DNA of 64,000 nt from Scleropages formosus (taxonomy: Eukaryota; Chordata; Actinopteri; Osteoglossiformes; Osteoglossidae), in assembly GCF_900964775.1 (NCBI RefSeq), contig NC_041806.1, positions 12,724,610-12,788,609 on the forward strand, in the 5' to 3' direction. Both the position numbers and the translations under genes were made by a program. The notes under the pieces were generated by a model that searched no databases, was not told the origin of the DNA, and saw only the letters and a program-made list of their open reading frames with translations. Positions 47,701 through 58,186 of the stretch are shown here, piece by piece. Numbering within the stretch: the first letter of the stretch is position 1; the number at the start of each line of letters is the position of its first letter.

Positions 47701-48603
47701 CTCCTCTGTTCAACATGAGAAGACTTGTACAGGAATCTCTGACTCTCACTCATCTAAAATCATTCTCCTTCTACAGGGAACTGTCCTTATGGACACTTGT
47801 TGAATGTAATGGGACCCAGCAGCTACATCACCACCCAGTATGGCACCTCCTACCCATATGGTGCCTGGGGTCGTGACCCGAAGCCTGCCCTTGGAAAGGA
47901 GGACTGGTATTGGCTGGTGGCACTGACCAGCAGCAATATCTATGCCAACTATGTAAGGCAGTACAGCAGCTACAGCGCCCTCATACTGGGTGTCAGTGCA
48001 GGGGATGTGAGCATTGCATCAGGCAACCCCACCACCAACACAGTGCAGGGGCCCAATGCAGTCCTGTATGGCAATGCCCTCTACTACAACTGCTACAACT
48101 CTCCCTCTGTCTGCCGCTTCGATATGACATCCCGCTCCATCTCCAGCGTGGCACTGCCCACCACTGGCTACAACAACAAGTTCCCATTCTGTCACTTGGA
48201 TGCATGCTACGGCTACACAGACATTGATGTGGCTACGGATGAGTCCGGTGTCTGGGCTGTCTACACCACTCCTCAGAACTTTGGCAATGTGGTCTTGAGT
48301 AAAGTGGAGGTGGGGAGTGACATCACCCTTAGCCGCACCTGGAACACTTCGCTAAACAAGCGCACAGCCACCAACACATTCATGGCATGTGGCGTGCTGT
48401 ATGGCACACGCTACATAGACAAGCAGAACGAGGAGGTATTTTACTCCTTCGACACAGCCACAGGGCAGGAGCGCTTTGACCTTAATCTGCTCTTTAAGAA
48501 AACATCCACAAACATCCAGTCCCTGAACTATAACCCCAGGGACCGCATGTTGTATGTGTACAGTGACTCATATGTACTTACATACCAGGTGACATTTGGC
48601 TGA
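44709..48603 (+). CDS. Olfactomedin-4-like secreted glycoprotein
   Basis: Secreted coiled-coil/olfactomedin protein of the OLFM4 type; in vertebrates such proteins act in mucosa and granulocytes as extracellular matrix and lectin-binding factors. Five exons: 44709-44768, 44968-45093, 45201-45419, 45513-45669, 47777-48603; all junctions are GT-AG and in phase, giving 462 aa. Exon 1 is a signal peptide (MMLQAAATAIIAVVLTFLIQ). Exons 2-4 encode an acidic/basic heptad-rich region (ISEIDVLLDQLHYRLLQLEG; LMNLRSEVQGLKKFDQTKV), probably the coiled coil that drives oligomerisation. The olfactomedin domain fills exon 5 (about residues 189-462): CPYGHLLNVMGPSSY, YGAWGRDPKP, NKFPFCHLDACYGYTDIDVA, ESGVWAVYTTPQNFGN, and C-terminal YNPRDRMLYVYSDSYVLTYQ. 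Intron 4 is 2.1 kb and full of transposon debris. Orthology to OLFM4 itself is inferred. Confidence 0.92.
45850..46610 (+). mobile_element. Rex1-like LINE, 3' fragment (split by solo LTR)
   Basis: The plus strand encodes the C-terminal RT tail (RIMKDHSHPARELFSFLPSG near 45955-46015), then a 3' UTR ending ACAATAAACTTGAAACTTGA. A solo LTR (46204-46409) splits it. Located in intron 4 of the olfactomedin gene. Confidence 0.8.
46204..46409 (+). repeat. Solo LTR (fossil)
   Basis: A 206 bp block starting TGTGGTGATC and ending AAACACAACA, with GCTGT exactly duplicated at 46199-46203 and 46410-46414. TG...CA ends and a 5-base duplication are typical of LTR elements. No internal region is left. The exact duplication suggests a moderate age; it is younger than the Rex1 fragment. 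Confidence 0.8.
47230..47770 (+). mobile_element. Jockey-superfamily LINE fragment (CR1/L2-like)
   Basis: Broken plus-strand frames resemble the C-terminal LINE motif ECLLWLPAKV...FKILSLTCKTLHSSAPLHLS and a later SLARPQTMELSL. It ends just before exon 5 of the olfactomedin gene. Confidence 0.6.
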
Positions 48604-48747
48604 GTCCTTTGCCCTGCCTTCCCTGAATTACTCAATCTGTCCAAACTGAGGATGGAAGCACACATTTGCATATTCTAAAAGGTCTAGTCTACAGGAAGTG
48701 TGGAAAGGTCAGCAGAAATCAGTCAACCACAAAGAATTTGTTCACAC

Positions 48748-48753
48748 AATAAA
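48748..48753 (+). terminator. Poly(A) signal of olfactomedin gene
   Basis: AATAAA about 145 bases past the stop. Confidence 0.7.
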
Positions 48754-48759
48754 TTTGCT

Positions 48760-49060
48760 TTGTGTTAACTGAAAATGTTTCTAGATTTTTCTGTGAATTG
48801 CACTGGTTCCACAGTGCTGTGTGTTATGTTTTACTGTCTTTGCTCTTTAAGCTGTGTTAAATATTATTGTTACAATGTCATGGCACCACCACATGTGGCA
48901 AATGTACATTGTCTATTATATGGACACTGGTAGTGAGCCCGTGTGCAGGTTTCTCAGTTTGTATTGGTACTGTGTATCTCTGCCTGTTACAGGTGTGTCA
49001 TCCTCTGTTAGACAGAAAACTCAGTTCCCTGCAAGTACACATCACTTGGAAAAAGGTTTG
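48760..49060. other. Intergenic spacer between convergent genes
   Basis: No feature seen. Separates the convergent olfactomedin and NDRG4-like genes. Confidence 0.45.
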
Positions 49061-49062
49061 AT

Positions 49063-49068
49063 TTTATT
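49063..49068 (-). terminator. Poly(A) signal of NDRG4-like gene
   Basis: AATAAA on the minus strand, about 225 bases past the stop. Confidence 0.55.
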
Positions 49069-49168
49069 ACAGGTGACACAGCAAGAGAACAGCAGGTCAT
49101 TCATTTTAGTAAATTGTTTTCATTTAAGCAGGAGGCTTCAAACTCAATGCCTGTGGGTGCAAATATTT

Positions 49169-49285
49169 CTCAGGTACAGGTGAGTAATGGGTGACTTCCA
49201 GACACAGGATTTTTTTTTCACCCAGGTACAGGTGTGGAGTAGGTGTCTTCTAAGTACAGGTGTGTTTCCCAGGTACAGGTGAGGA
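49169..49285. repeat. Degenerate minisatellite in NDRG4-like 3' UTR
   Basis: CAGGTACAGGTG or near copies occur four times at about 25-40 base intervals. Confidence 0.65.
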
Positions 49286-49292
49286 ATGGTAC

Positions 49293-52200
49293 CATCATGA
49301 GGAAGACCGAAGGTGACCCGTGACCTCATTGTTATCCAAGCAGCGGCAGGTCCGAAAGCCCATGGTGTCTATGGGGCCAGCGCTGGAGACCGAGGCGCTG
49401 CGAGAGCTGGGCAGACGGGCCATACAAGTGGAGGGTACTATGTGGGGCAGGGATGGGAGCGGGGGTTGGTAGAGAGACAGACGCAGGTCACACTACATAC
49501 ATAGCTGAGCCGCTCATGAAGGAGAAGGATGAACCCTGAACCTGTGAGTGCATGAAGTAATGCGTCATGCAGTGGTGAGGTTTAATCGTGCAACAGGAGC
49601 CTAAAGGCACACAAAAACACACACACTGCAACAGAATGCCCACCGTAGAGTCTTTGCATTCACACCTGTGCCACAACGGTTTATATCCAAGCTCCATCGG
49701 CTGAGGAAGAAATAACACGTTGGGTGCATGACAGAGAAAGGTTTATGAGAATGCGCAAGTGTGTACATGCTACCTATTGTACATGTTCCAGAAGAGCTGC
49801 AGGTTGACCTCACTGATGGAACTGCTAATCTGCTGCCAGTAGTTTTGTACAAGCTCTGTGTTAGTCACCAGCTCCTCCTGGAGATGGCAATGAACATTCA
49901 GTATGAGGTCAGGGTCACAAACATGCACTTTCTACATGCGTGGAAGGAATGACGCTTCCTCATACAGGTAAGTAAGCAAGGAACGCACCTGACTGAAGAG
50001 GTGTGTCAGAATGGTGTCCGGCAGAGTGCTGGTCAGCCCAGTGAGCTAGAGAGAGTATTGTGACTGTAACCCAAGTGCTTCCTTACTTGCATTTGTTCAT
50101 TCAGTTGACACTTTCCTCCAAAGCAACTGACAATGTTAGTCTACCTACAGTTATTAACTCCATTTATACAGCTGGGTAATGTTAGGGGAGCAATTTAGGG
50201 CAAGTACCTTGCTCAAGGGTACAAGAGCCAGAGGTGAGATTCAAACCTCTGGGTCCAAAGGCAGCAGCTCTAGCCGCTATGCTACTAGCTGTACTGTCAC
50301 TGTGCGCATAAAAGTACTGAGCTTGCAAATACAACTCTGACCCAGAATGTATTAGCTAACGTCACTTCACAGTCACTTCTGTCTCTGTCATTTGAAGATT
50401 AATAATACTAACACACTTTTTTTACTGGTCAGGTTCAGTGAGAATTTCATGTAGTTACAGTAAATTAAAATAGATTTTAATATTACATTACAGGGGGCGC
50501 GGTGGCGCAGTGGGTTGGACCACAGTCCTGCTCCCCGGTGGGTCTGGGGTTCGAGTCCCGCTTGGGGTGCCTTGCGACGGACTGGCGTCCCGTCCTGGGT
50601 GTGTCCCCTCCCCCTCTGGCCTTACGCCCTGTGTTGCCGGGTAGGCTCTGGTTCCCCCGTATGGGACAAGCGGTTCTGAAAATGTGTGTGTGTGTGTGTG
50701 TGTATTACATTACATTAATGTCTGTTTGCTCTTTACTGTCAGCTATTGGCTTGGAGCAGTAAATAAGATGAATTAAGGCAATACCATACTCCTGTTTTGT
50801 CAATGTGTTCTACTGCCACCAGTGTTCTAACAGAGGCTGCAGTGATTTCTGTAGAAAGTGCAATTCTGGAGACATACCAGTGAAGAAGGTTCATAACTCA
50901 AGGAACCATTGTAAGCCTCTGTAAGGAGGCCATGTAAAGTGTGTGTTAATATGCAGTGCTCTGCACTGACCTTACTGGTGGTCCAGTCGATCCAGCCTCT
51001 GCCACTGGCATCAATGTTGACCAGGACCAGGCCCTCCACTAGGTCTGGGAAGAGCAGCTATGAGACACCAGTGGGGTTGGGGGGGGGAGGGGGAGGGGTA
51101 AGAGCTGGAGGCTCTGCCTGTGTTCTACTGCACACTGGAGACAAATCTCCTCGCTTACTGCAAAGTTGGCCGAGATGTAGGCTCCTGCACCAACACCCAT
51201 GCCCACAATTCTCTTAATCCTGTGAAGAGGAGCAGGGAACCAGAATTCATACACAGCATTGGCCACAGTGGACAAGAGTACCCTTTTGCATTGACCACTT
51301 TGCTCACCCAAAGTGGTGTAGCACACTGGGCAGCATCCCTGCAAGCTGCTTCATAGTTGGGTACTGGTATCTGAGGCAGGTAAAATAACAAGGAACAAAT
51401 AGTAAACAGAGAACTCCTCAAACAGAACAGGACAAATGAGTATGTACCCTGGAGGCAACTGGGTTGCCCCGGTCTGCTGGCCAGGAGCATCCACATGGCA
51501 CACGGCAAAGTGCTTTGTGATCTCTTGCATCTCGTGGCAGTTAAACAGGGTGCTGAAGCATAGCTGATCTGGAGAGAAATGGAGGACAACACAGTGAGCT
51601 TGTCAGCTTCAGTCAATATATATGCATGCATGCGTGTGTGTCTGCGTGTATATATCTTTACTGCCACCTGCTGACCCACTTGTGTACTTTATACTCAATA
51701 TATTTTTTTAATCTTTTATTAGCCTACTCTACTTTTATCATCTGTGCCTTGTCACTGTCATTCTGGCTGTGCTATGGAAGTTCCTATCACCAAGACAAAT
51801 TATTGGCAATAAAGCTTGCTCATTCATTCAGTCATTCATAATTGCAGCCAAATATTCATCCATATTGACGTTGGTTGAAACCAAGAAGGCATGGTGGTTA
51901 AGGAGGCTTGGCCAGGTCCTGCAACGTGGCAGGTCTGGGGTTCGAGTCTTGCTTGGGGTGCCTTGCCGCGGACTGGTGCCCTGTCTGGGGTTTGTCCCAT
52001 CCTCCTCCAGTCTCGTGCCCTGTGTTGGGCTCTAGTTCCCCACAACCTCCGCTCAGGATAAGCGGTTTCAGACGGTGTGTATGAAGCTAGGAAACTGACT
52101 ATTTTGATATATTTAAACTATCAAAAGTGAAGGAAGAGGCTCAGTTTAATCCTAGATGACCCAGTACCACTTGCAGTCCACCTGATCCTTAAGCCCTCTT

Positions 52201-52898
52201 TGACCTCATTATCACCATGGGAAACAGCCCAATGTCCACCTAACTGCTGGTCCAGGCATGTGATGGATTTATCATCATGCATCAGCAAAACCCCATCTGA
52301 AGAACACCCTGATTGAGGCCACTTTACTCAGATTGATTTTCTGTACCTGTGTCCTTCTCCTCAGTTTCTGCTAAACAAATAAAACTGAATGGAAGTTAAT
52401 AAATGAAAAACTCACAGTTGAGCCCAACATCGTGGTACGTGAGTATAGCTGGTTTATTCCCCTTTTCTTGTCCCCGGATTTCCACATGCAACAACCCAAG
52501 GGGGGTCTTGATGTCATACTCCTGAATCACACACAGAGACAGAAACTGCACTGTTCCTCAAAGATAGGCAGGAGATTTGTAATGGACACTCCTCTTCTGT
52601 CTCATCCATTTCCAGTACCTTCCAGTCTCCCAGAGAGACAAAGGGCTTGCAGTGCTCCTGCAAGACAGAAACATACATACACACCATCAACTTCGCAGAG
52701 AGACACACAAAGTGCTCACATTGTCCTTCTGTGTACACAGAGTAGGATGCAAACACAGTCTACACAAACAGACTGCACAGTTCAGAGCATGTAGTAGAGT
52801 ATGTTCAGAGTAATCTTGTCACTGCGTGAGAAGAGCACTCTATAAAAAATAATAATCCTTAGCCACTACCTGTTACCCTAGATGCACAAGCTGCTGTG

Positions 52899-52959
<61 letters not shown>

Positions 52960-53384
52960 TAAACATTTATGCAGCTGCTCATGCAATTGAAATATTTGTT
53001 AAATTATTGACAATGGATGGAATTTTGTAATTGGAAATTGATGAATAATTGATAAACTTTTATGCAGCTACTTGTGTGATATTGTATACCCATATACTTG
53101 TGTATACTGGTTCATGTGATGGAGGGTGACAAGTTGACTGTATTTTAGAATTACATGTCTATTCAATTCTCTCCTTCTGTTGAAGTAATGCACTTATTGT
53201 GTTTTTCTCTGAGATGTACATCACTTTGGAGATGAGTGTCTGCTAAAACAAATAAATATAATGCTTTCTCATAACACACAACATGCATGGCTGATGCACC
53301 CACCATGTCTGTGTCCTGGGCTCCTTTTTGCTCCTCCAGTAAAGGCTTCTCTTCTGTGAAGGGATAATCCAGCAACCAAGCCAT
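49293..53384 (-). CDS. ndrg4: NDRG4-like protein, core exons not found
   Basis: NDRG proteins are cytoplasmic, catalytically inactive alpha/beta-hydrolase-fold proteins; NDRG4 acts in heart and brain. Ten exons are in phase: 53384-53304 ([20 protein letters not shown]), 52657-52619, 52521-52416 ([17 protein letters not shown]), 51568-51448 ([20 protein letters not shown]), 51370-51308, 51219-51159 ([17 protein letters not shown]), 51057-50971 ([20 protein letters not shown]), 50045-49989, 49877-49774, 49700-49644 ([16 protein letters not shown]). A C-terminal exon at 49437-49293 encodes [14 protein letters not shown] and ends at TGA. The exons expected between them (CPVMLVVGDNAP through the KYFLQGMG region) do not fit in the remaining 206 bases and were not seen; splicing directly would break the frame. 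Either a local deletion or an assembly collapse. The FA2H-like neighbour is also damaged. Confidence 0.85.
50085..50297 (-). repeat. SINE-B in NDRG4-like intron
   Basis: Complete minus-strand copy: tail (ATTCAGTTGACACTTTCCTC), middle (TTTATACAGCTGGGTAATGT), B-box complement and tRNA-like head ending GCTACTAGCTG. Confidence 0.8.
50493..50702 (+). repeat. SINE-A in NDRG4-like intron
   Basis: Well-preserved copy with TATTACATTACA duplicated at 50481-50492 and 50703-50714. TG tail of about 20 bases. Confidence 0.94.
51885..52075 (+). repeat. SINE-A, diverged copy
   Basis: GGTCTGGGGTTCGAGTCTTG and GGATAAGCGGTTTCAGACGG mark an older SINE-A copy without a TG tail, in an intron of the NDRG4-like gene. 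Confidence 0.8.
52076..52415 (-). other. NDRG4-like intron sequence
   Basis: Nothing further recognised. Confidence 0.4.
52815..52958 (+). repeat. L2-type tail and CA microsatellite
   Basis: TGTCACTGCGTGAGAAGAGC near 52820 is an L2-type 3' tail. (CA)n runs from 52902 to 52958. Confidence 0.8.
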
Positions 53385-53389
53385 CCTGT

Positions 53390-54470
53390 AGTGACCAACC
53401 TACAGTTACCACAGCCACAGGGATTGCACTGTCACCTGCTTTGACTCATTTCATAGAATAGCTTCTCAATGAGCAAACATATAAGGAGCTCTGTGACCCC
53501 ACCTCCTAGAGTTACAAGCACATGAGTACACATTTGCAGGCCCTGCCAAACCACTCTTTTCTCATGCAATGAAGGTGACTGTGGGGTCAAAACATCTGCA
53601 TGCTACATGTCATAGCAAAAACTGTGTTCCAAAGTTAGTTTACCCTGGCTATAGTATGGTACAGGCTAGCCCCCCCTCACCAGCTCAGTAAGCTCACTGA
53701 TGCAGCAGCTCTGAGCCAAATATTTGTCCCTTTCTGGAAGTCACAGCCTGCAGGTCCCTCAGAAACACTAGTCTCGGATTACAAGCCTAATAGTTGACAA
53801 CACTTGGACATGCACAGCTCAAATTAACTAAACAGACTCCAGCTCCAACCCAATAGCCTGAACCTGAAATGAACATTAAGGTTTTACTATCACAGCAAAA
53901 AATTACTAATATTATCTACTAGGTTGAGGACTGTGACTGACAGGTGTGTATGGTACTGGGTGTTATCAGTAATGATGGCTTCAAGAACACCCTCTATAGC
54001 TTCTGAATCTTACCAGGTGCATTAGCACAACTCCTTTCTCCACCATTTGATCTCTCTCAACAGCTGCTCCACACACCTCAAAATTCAGCCTATGAGTTGG
54101 TGGGTGGTTTAATCCAAGCAGCAAGCAGGAGTATCAAGAAGACCAGCTCCCAGGAACCAACTCTTGCCCTAATTATATAATGATAACCACCTGCCAACAC
54201 TTAATGGCCCAATAGAAGGCCTATAAGGGCAGCTGGTATTAAGAGTTCAAAAGAGTGTTTTGGGAGTATAGCTGGTAGGCAAAGGCTGTTGGTGTTTTGG
54301 TAGTTTGAGCTAGAATAAAACCTCTTTTGTGGGAAGTTTTACTCTCTTGTGCCTCAATTCTGTATCTGTGGCCACCCCTCCTCTACAACTGACCCCAGGC
54401 CCCTAACTCTTCATCCATGCTGCTTCTCATGGCTTTTATCAGTGCAGGTGATGCACAGCACTTTCTGTCA
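53390..54470. other. Region upstream of NDRG4-like gene
   Basis: Presumed promoter and 5' UTR of the NDRG4-like gene at the left end. 53925-54080 holds an unnamed dispersed repeat also seen at 57385-57450 (GAGGACTGTGACT, TGTTATCAGTAATGA). Confidence 0.4.
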
Positions 54471-54479
54471 AAACTCAAG

Positions 54480-54832
54480 ACACATATCTTGGGCAGCACG
54501 GTGGCACAGCACCTGGGTGTCGCAAGAGAACGTGGGTTCGATCCCTGTTCGGTCTGTGTGGAGTTTACGTGTTCTCCACGTATCTGTGTGGGTTTTCTCT
54601 GGGTGCACTGGTTTCATCCTACAGTCCAAAGACATGTTGTTCAGGTTCCCCCATAGTGTGTGAGTGTCATGGAGTGAGTGTTTCACTGATGCATGGATGA
54701 GTAACCCCTTGTAAGTAATGTATCTAGTAGTGTAGTCACCTTGGTGAATAAGGTGTGTGAGCTAGTAACACTACATAGTATCTGTTGTAAGTCGCTTTGG
54801 ACAAAAGTGTCTGCTAAATGAATAAATGTAAA
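54480..54832 (+). repeat. SINE-C (best copy)
   Basis: tRNA-like head with TGGCACAGCACCTGGGTG and GGTTCGATCCCTG B box, body GTGTGGAGTTTACGTGTTCT, tail GTCGCTTTGGACAAAAGTGT then CTGCTAAATGAATAAATG. Full-length widespread teleost SINE type with a V-SINE/L2-like 3' end. Confidence 0.8.
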
Positions 54833-55084
54833 CATCTGTACACACTGCAGTATCTCTTTCTGACATCTACACCCAGATAAGACTTCCACCTCAACTTTTC
54901 TGAGACAGAGATCCTCCATGACACTCCGGAAACAATTAGATAATCATGCGTCTGACTGAAGCTCTTTTGTTGTTGATGCAATTTTCTTTGCATTCAGTTG
55001 AGTGTGACAGTAGAGAAAAATGTTAGCTAAATAAATGTAAATGTACATCTGTGAACACAGGGACAGATACAAACATGTGTCCAC

Positions 55085-56850
55085 ACTTGCCCCCTGCAGT
55101 TGGATTCAACAAACAAGATGACCAGGGGATTTGTTTTGAAATTCGACTTCAGCTCAGCATTCAACACAATAATCCCACAACAGCTCATCAGCAAACTAAA
55201 CCTGCTGGGCCTAAATGCCTCCCTCTGTAATTGGATCCTGGACTTTCTAACCGGAAGACCTCAGTCAGTCTGTGTCGGCCACAACACCTCCAGCACTGGC
55301 ACACTGAGCACAGGTGCCCCACAAGGCTGTGTGCTCAGCCCGCTGCTCTTTACGCTGCTGACCCACGACTGCACTGCCAAGTTCGGCTCCAACCACATCA
55401 TCAAGTTTGCTGATGACACAACGGTGGTAGGTCTCATCAGCAACAATGATGAAACACCCTACAGAGAGGAAGTGGCACAACTAGTTGAATGGTGTGGTGC
55501 AAACAACCTGTCCCTCAACGTGAGTAAGACAAAGGAGGTTGTGATGGACTTCAGGAAGAACTCTGTTGATCACCCCCCACTGACCATCGACAGCTCGACT
55601 GTGGAGAGAGTCAGCAGCACTAAATTCCTGGGGATACACATTACAGAAGACCTCACCTGGACCACCAACACTACATCACTCTCCAAGAAGGTGCAACAGC
55701 GGCTCCACTTCCTGCGCCGACTTAAAAGAGCAAGTCTCCCTCCTCCCATCCTCATCACATTCTATAGGGGAACAATTGAGAGTGTGCTAACCAGCTGCAT
55801 CACTGTCTGGTACGGGAACTGTAGTGCAGCAGACCGCAAGACCCTACAGCGGACAGTGAACACAGCTGCAAAGATCATCGGTGCCCCTCTCCGCTCCATT
55901 CTGGACATTTTCCTTGCACGATGCTCCAGTAAAGCCACCAGTATCATGAAAGACCCCACTCATCCCTCTCACAGTCTCTTCCAGCTCTTGCCATCAGGAA
56001 GACGGTATCGGAGCATCAGAGCCTGCTCTGCCAGACTGCTCAACAGCTTTTTCCCCCAGGCTGTGAAAGCCCTCAATTGCAATCACCTTGCCACCCTCTG
56101 AAACCTCATCCACAACCTTAGCTCCTGAACCAAGAACCACTCTCCACCCCAACCCACCACACCACACGCACCACATGTAAACTGTTGGAAACCTCCTGTG
56201 GAAACACACTCTTTTCCTTTCCATATGCAAATACACTTTTTTCTCTATATGCACCAGACACTTTTTTATAAAACCCCCAATGTTACAAGGACTTAATAAG
56301 ATAACACAAATGTTTACTTGTGAATGCACTACAAATCATATTACACTATTCCTTCTTAAATACCTCTATTGCACATATCATGTACAGTCATTATGAAAGT
56401 ACTGTATAGTTAACTGTTTATAGTATATGTATATTTGCACTAGGGGGTGCAGTGGCGCAGTGGGTTGGACCGCAGTCCTGCTCTCCGGTGGGTCTGGGGT
56501 TCAAGTCCCGCTTGGGGTGCCTTGCGGCGGACTGGCGTCCCGTCCTGGGTGTGTCCCCTTCCCCCTCTGGCCTTACGCCCTGTGTTGCCGGGTAGGCTCC
56601 GGTTCCCCGTGACCTCGTAAGGGACAAGCGGTTCTGAAAATGTGTGTGTGTGTGTATATTTGCACTAATTTCAGATTACCGACTTAGTAAATTAGTTATG
56701 TAGGTCTAAAAGCTGTCCTTATGTCTAGTGTTGTATGTTTATATTTATGCTTATTTACACAGCACCGTGGTCCTGCGAGACACGACATTTCGTCCCACTG
56801 TATGTCCACACATGTAGTGGAATGACAATAAAGCTCGACTTACTTACTTA
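55085..56850 (+). mobile_element. Rex1/Babar LINE, 5' truncated, RT frame open
   Basis: A 333-aa open frame at 55100-56101 encodes reverse transcriptase: motif [11 protein letters not shown], motif [15 protein letters not shown], motif [10 protein letters not shown], then the C-terminal end [13 protein letters not shown]. The endonuclease and the start of RT are missing (5' truncation). The 3' UTR ends ATGACAATAAAGCTCGACTT near 56840 and is interrupted by a SINE-A (56443-56651). The open frame suggests a young insertion. Confidence 0.92.
56443..56651 (+). repeat. SINE-A inside Rex1 3' UTR
   Basis: GTATATTTGCACTA duplicated exactly at 56429-56442 and 56652-56665. Inserted after the Rex1 copy. 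Confidence 0.95.
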
Positions 56851-58180
56851 AATCAATAAACAGCAATTATGCAAGAACACAGGGTGGGGGCACTACTACT
56901 CACACATTCGTCTCAACATCCATGATTCAGCTCCACAGGGGAGAAAAGTATGATACCAGAACCTCTCACTTCCTCCTCCTCTCCATGTCGCAGGATCTAG
57001 ACCGGGGCGGGGGGTGAATCTTACCTGCACTGCTCTCTGCTCTTCCTCTTTGTGCGCAGTCGGCTGGCCACTCACACCCTGACGGCTCGTTCCTCCTGTG
57101 CTGTGCTTGCTCATGCCCCTCAGTAAACACACATGCACTACGTGTCAGCCCCTGAGTCAGCAGACCCCATGGGAGGGGCATCACTCAGCAGCCGCAGGGA
57201 GGAGGGAAGAGGGAGGGGGTGCTGCAGCAGATGATGCGGTAAACACACACAGCCACACACATAAACACATAGTATGTTAAAAGTCAGGGTAAACTCTGGA
57301 TCTTTCAGTCAGCAGTCTCTCAGTAAACGCACACTCACAAACACAACACTGTAATGGAGGCCTCAACCACCTACCCTTTCTCTACCAGAGGACTGTGACT
57401 AACAGGTGTATATGGTATTGTGTGTTATCAGTAATGAAAGCTTCAAGAACACAAGGATGAAGTCAAATACTGTCTGCAGTCTGTAGAATTTCCATGTGTA
57501 ATTATCACTGAAATGCAACATATGAACTACATTTTTGTTTTCTCTATCATTTTTTCTCTACTTGTTTCCCTCTTCAACAACAGCCAGATATCCCACTGAT
57601 ATTTTTTAGTATTAATTCAGCTTTATGGAGAGGAGTGGAGCTGCTCAGAAACCAATGTGTGACAGTCATGTGTTCATCCCTGTAACTCCACAGTGTCAAG
57701 AGTGCCACCTGCAGCCTAAACAAACTGGGGCCTAATGACTGTTTCACATGCAATTGATTGATTGAATGAATGAATGAATGAAACTATATTCATGCCAGAG
57801 GGAAATTATGACAGATGGCAGGTGCCTGCAACACACACACACACACACACTATTTGATGAGACACAAGTTCTACATAGTTTGATAACTTTTCCATTTTAA
57901 ACACACAAGAGTTTGAAAATGTCATTTAATCTAGATAACAGATATCCTTTCCCTGACTCGGACATTGGTCTGAGGTGGTTGAGTAACATCATTACACCTT
58001 GCCCAAAGGCAAGCTCCGCATCTCTAATAGGTGAGTCTATCCAGCACTCTGGGTGGGTTCTGCTTGTGCTTTGGGTGCTATGTAACTGTGTAGCATGGTA
58101 AGGTGTCTGGAAATGGGGGTCTGTACTCTATTGAAGCTTTTAGGGTGAGAAACCAGGGCAATAGTCAGAGTTCTGGAGTG
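56851..58180. other. Intergenic region
   Basis: Contains a dispersed repeat (57385-57450), ATGA and CA runs (57765-57850), and no supported gene. Confidence 0.45.
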
Positions 58181-58186
58181 GCCTAT

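Noticed and set aside
49540-49610. Candidate replacement for missing NDRG4 exons (after CCTTTAG)
   Set aside because: The reading continues only a few codons before a stop and shows no NDRG similarity.
57026-57115. Possible first exon MSKHSTGGTSRQ on the minus strand with a GTAAGA donor
   Set aside because: Its phase (0) does not join the NDRG4-like exon at 53384, which has its own ATG, and nothing else nearby accepts it.
57913-58034. Plus-strand frame ending at a GTGAGT donor
   Set aside because: No homology, no acceptor-side partner, single short frame.
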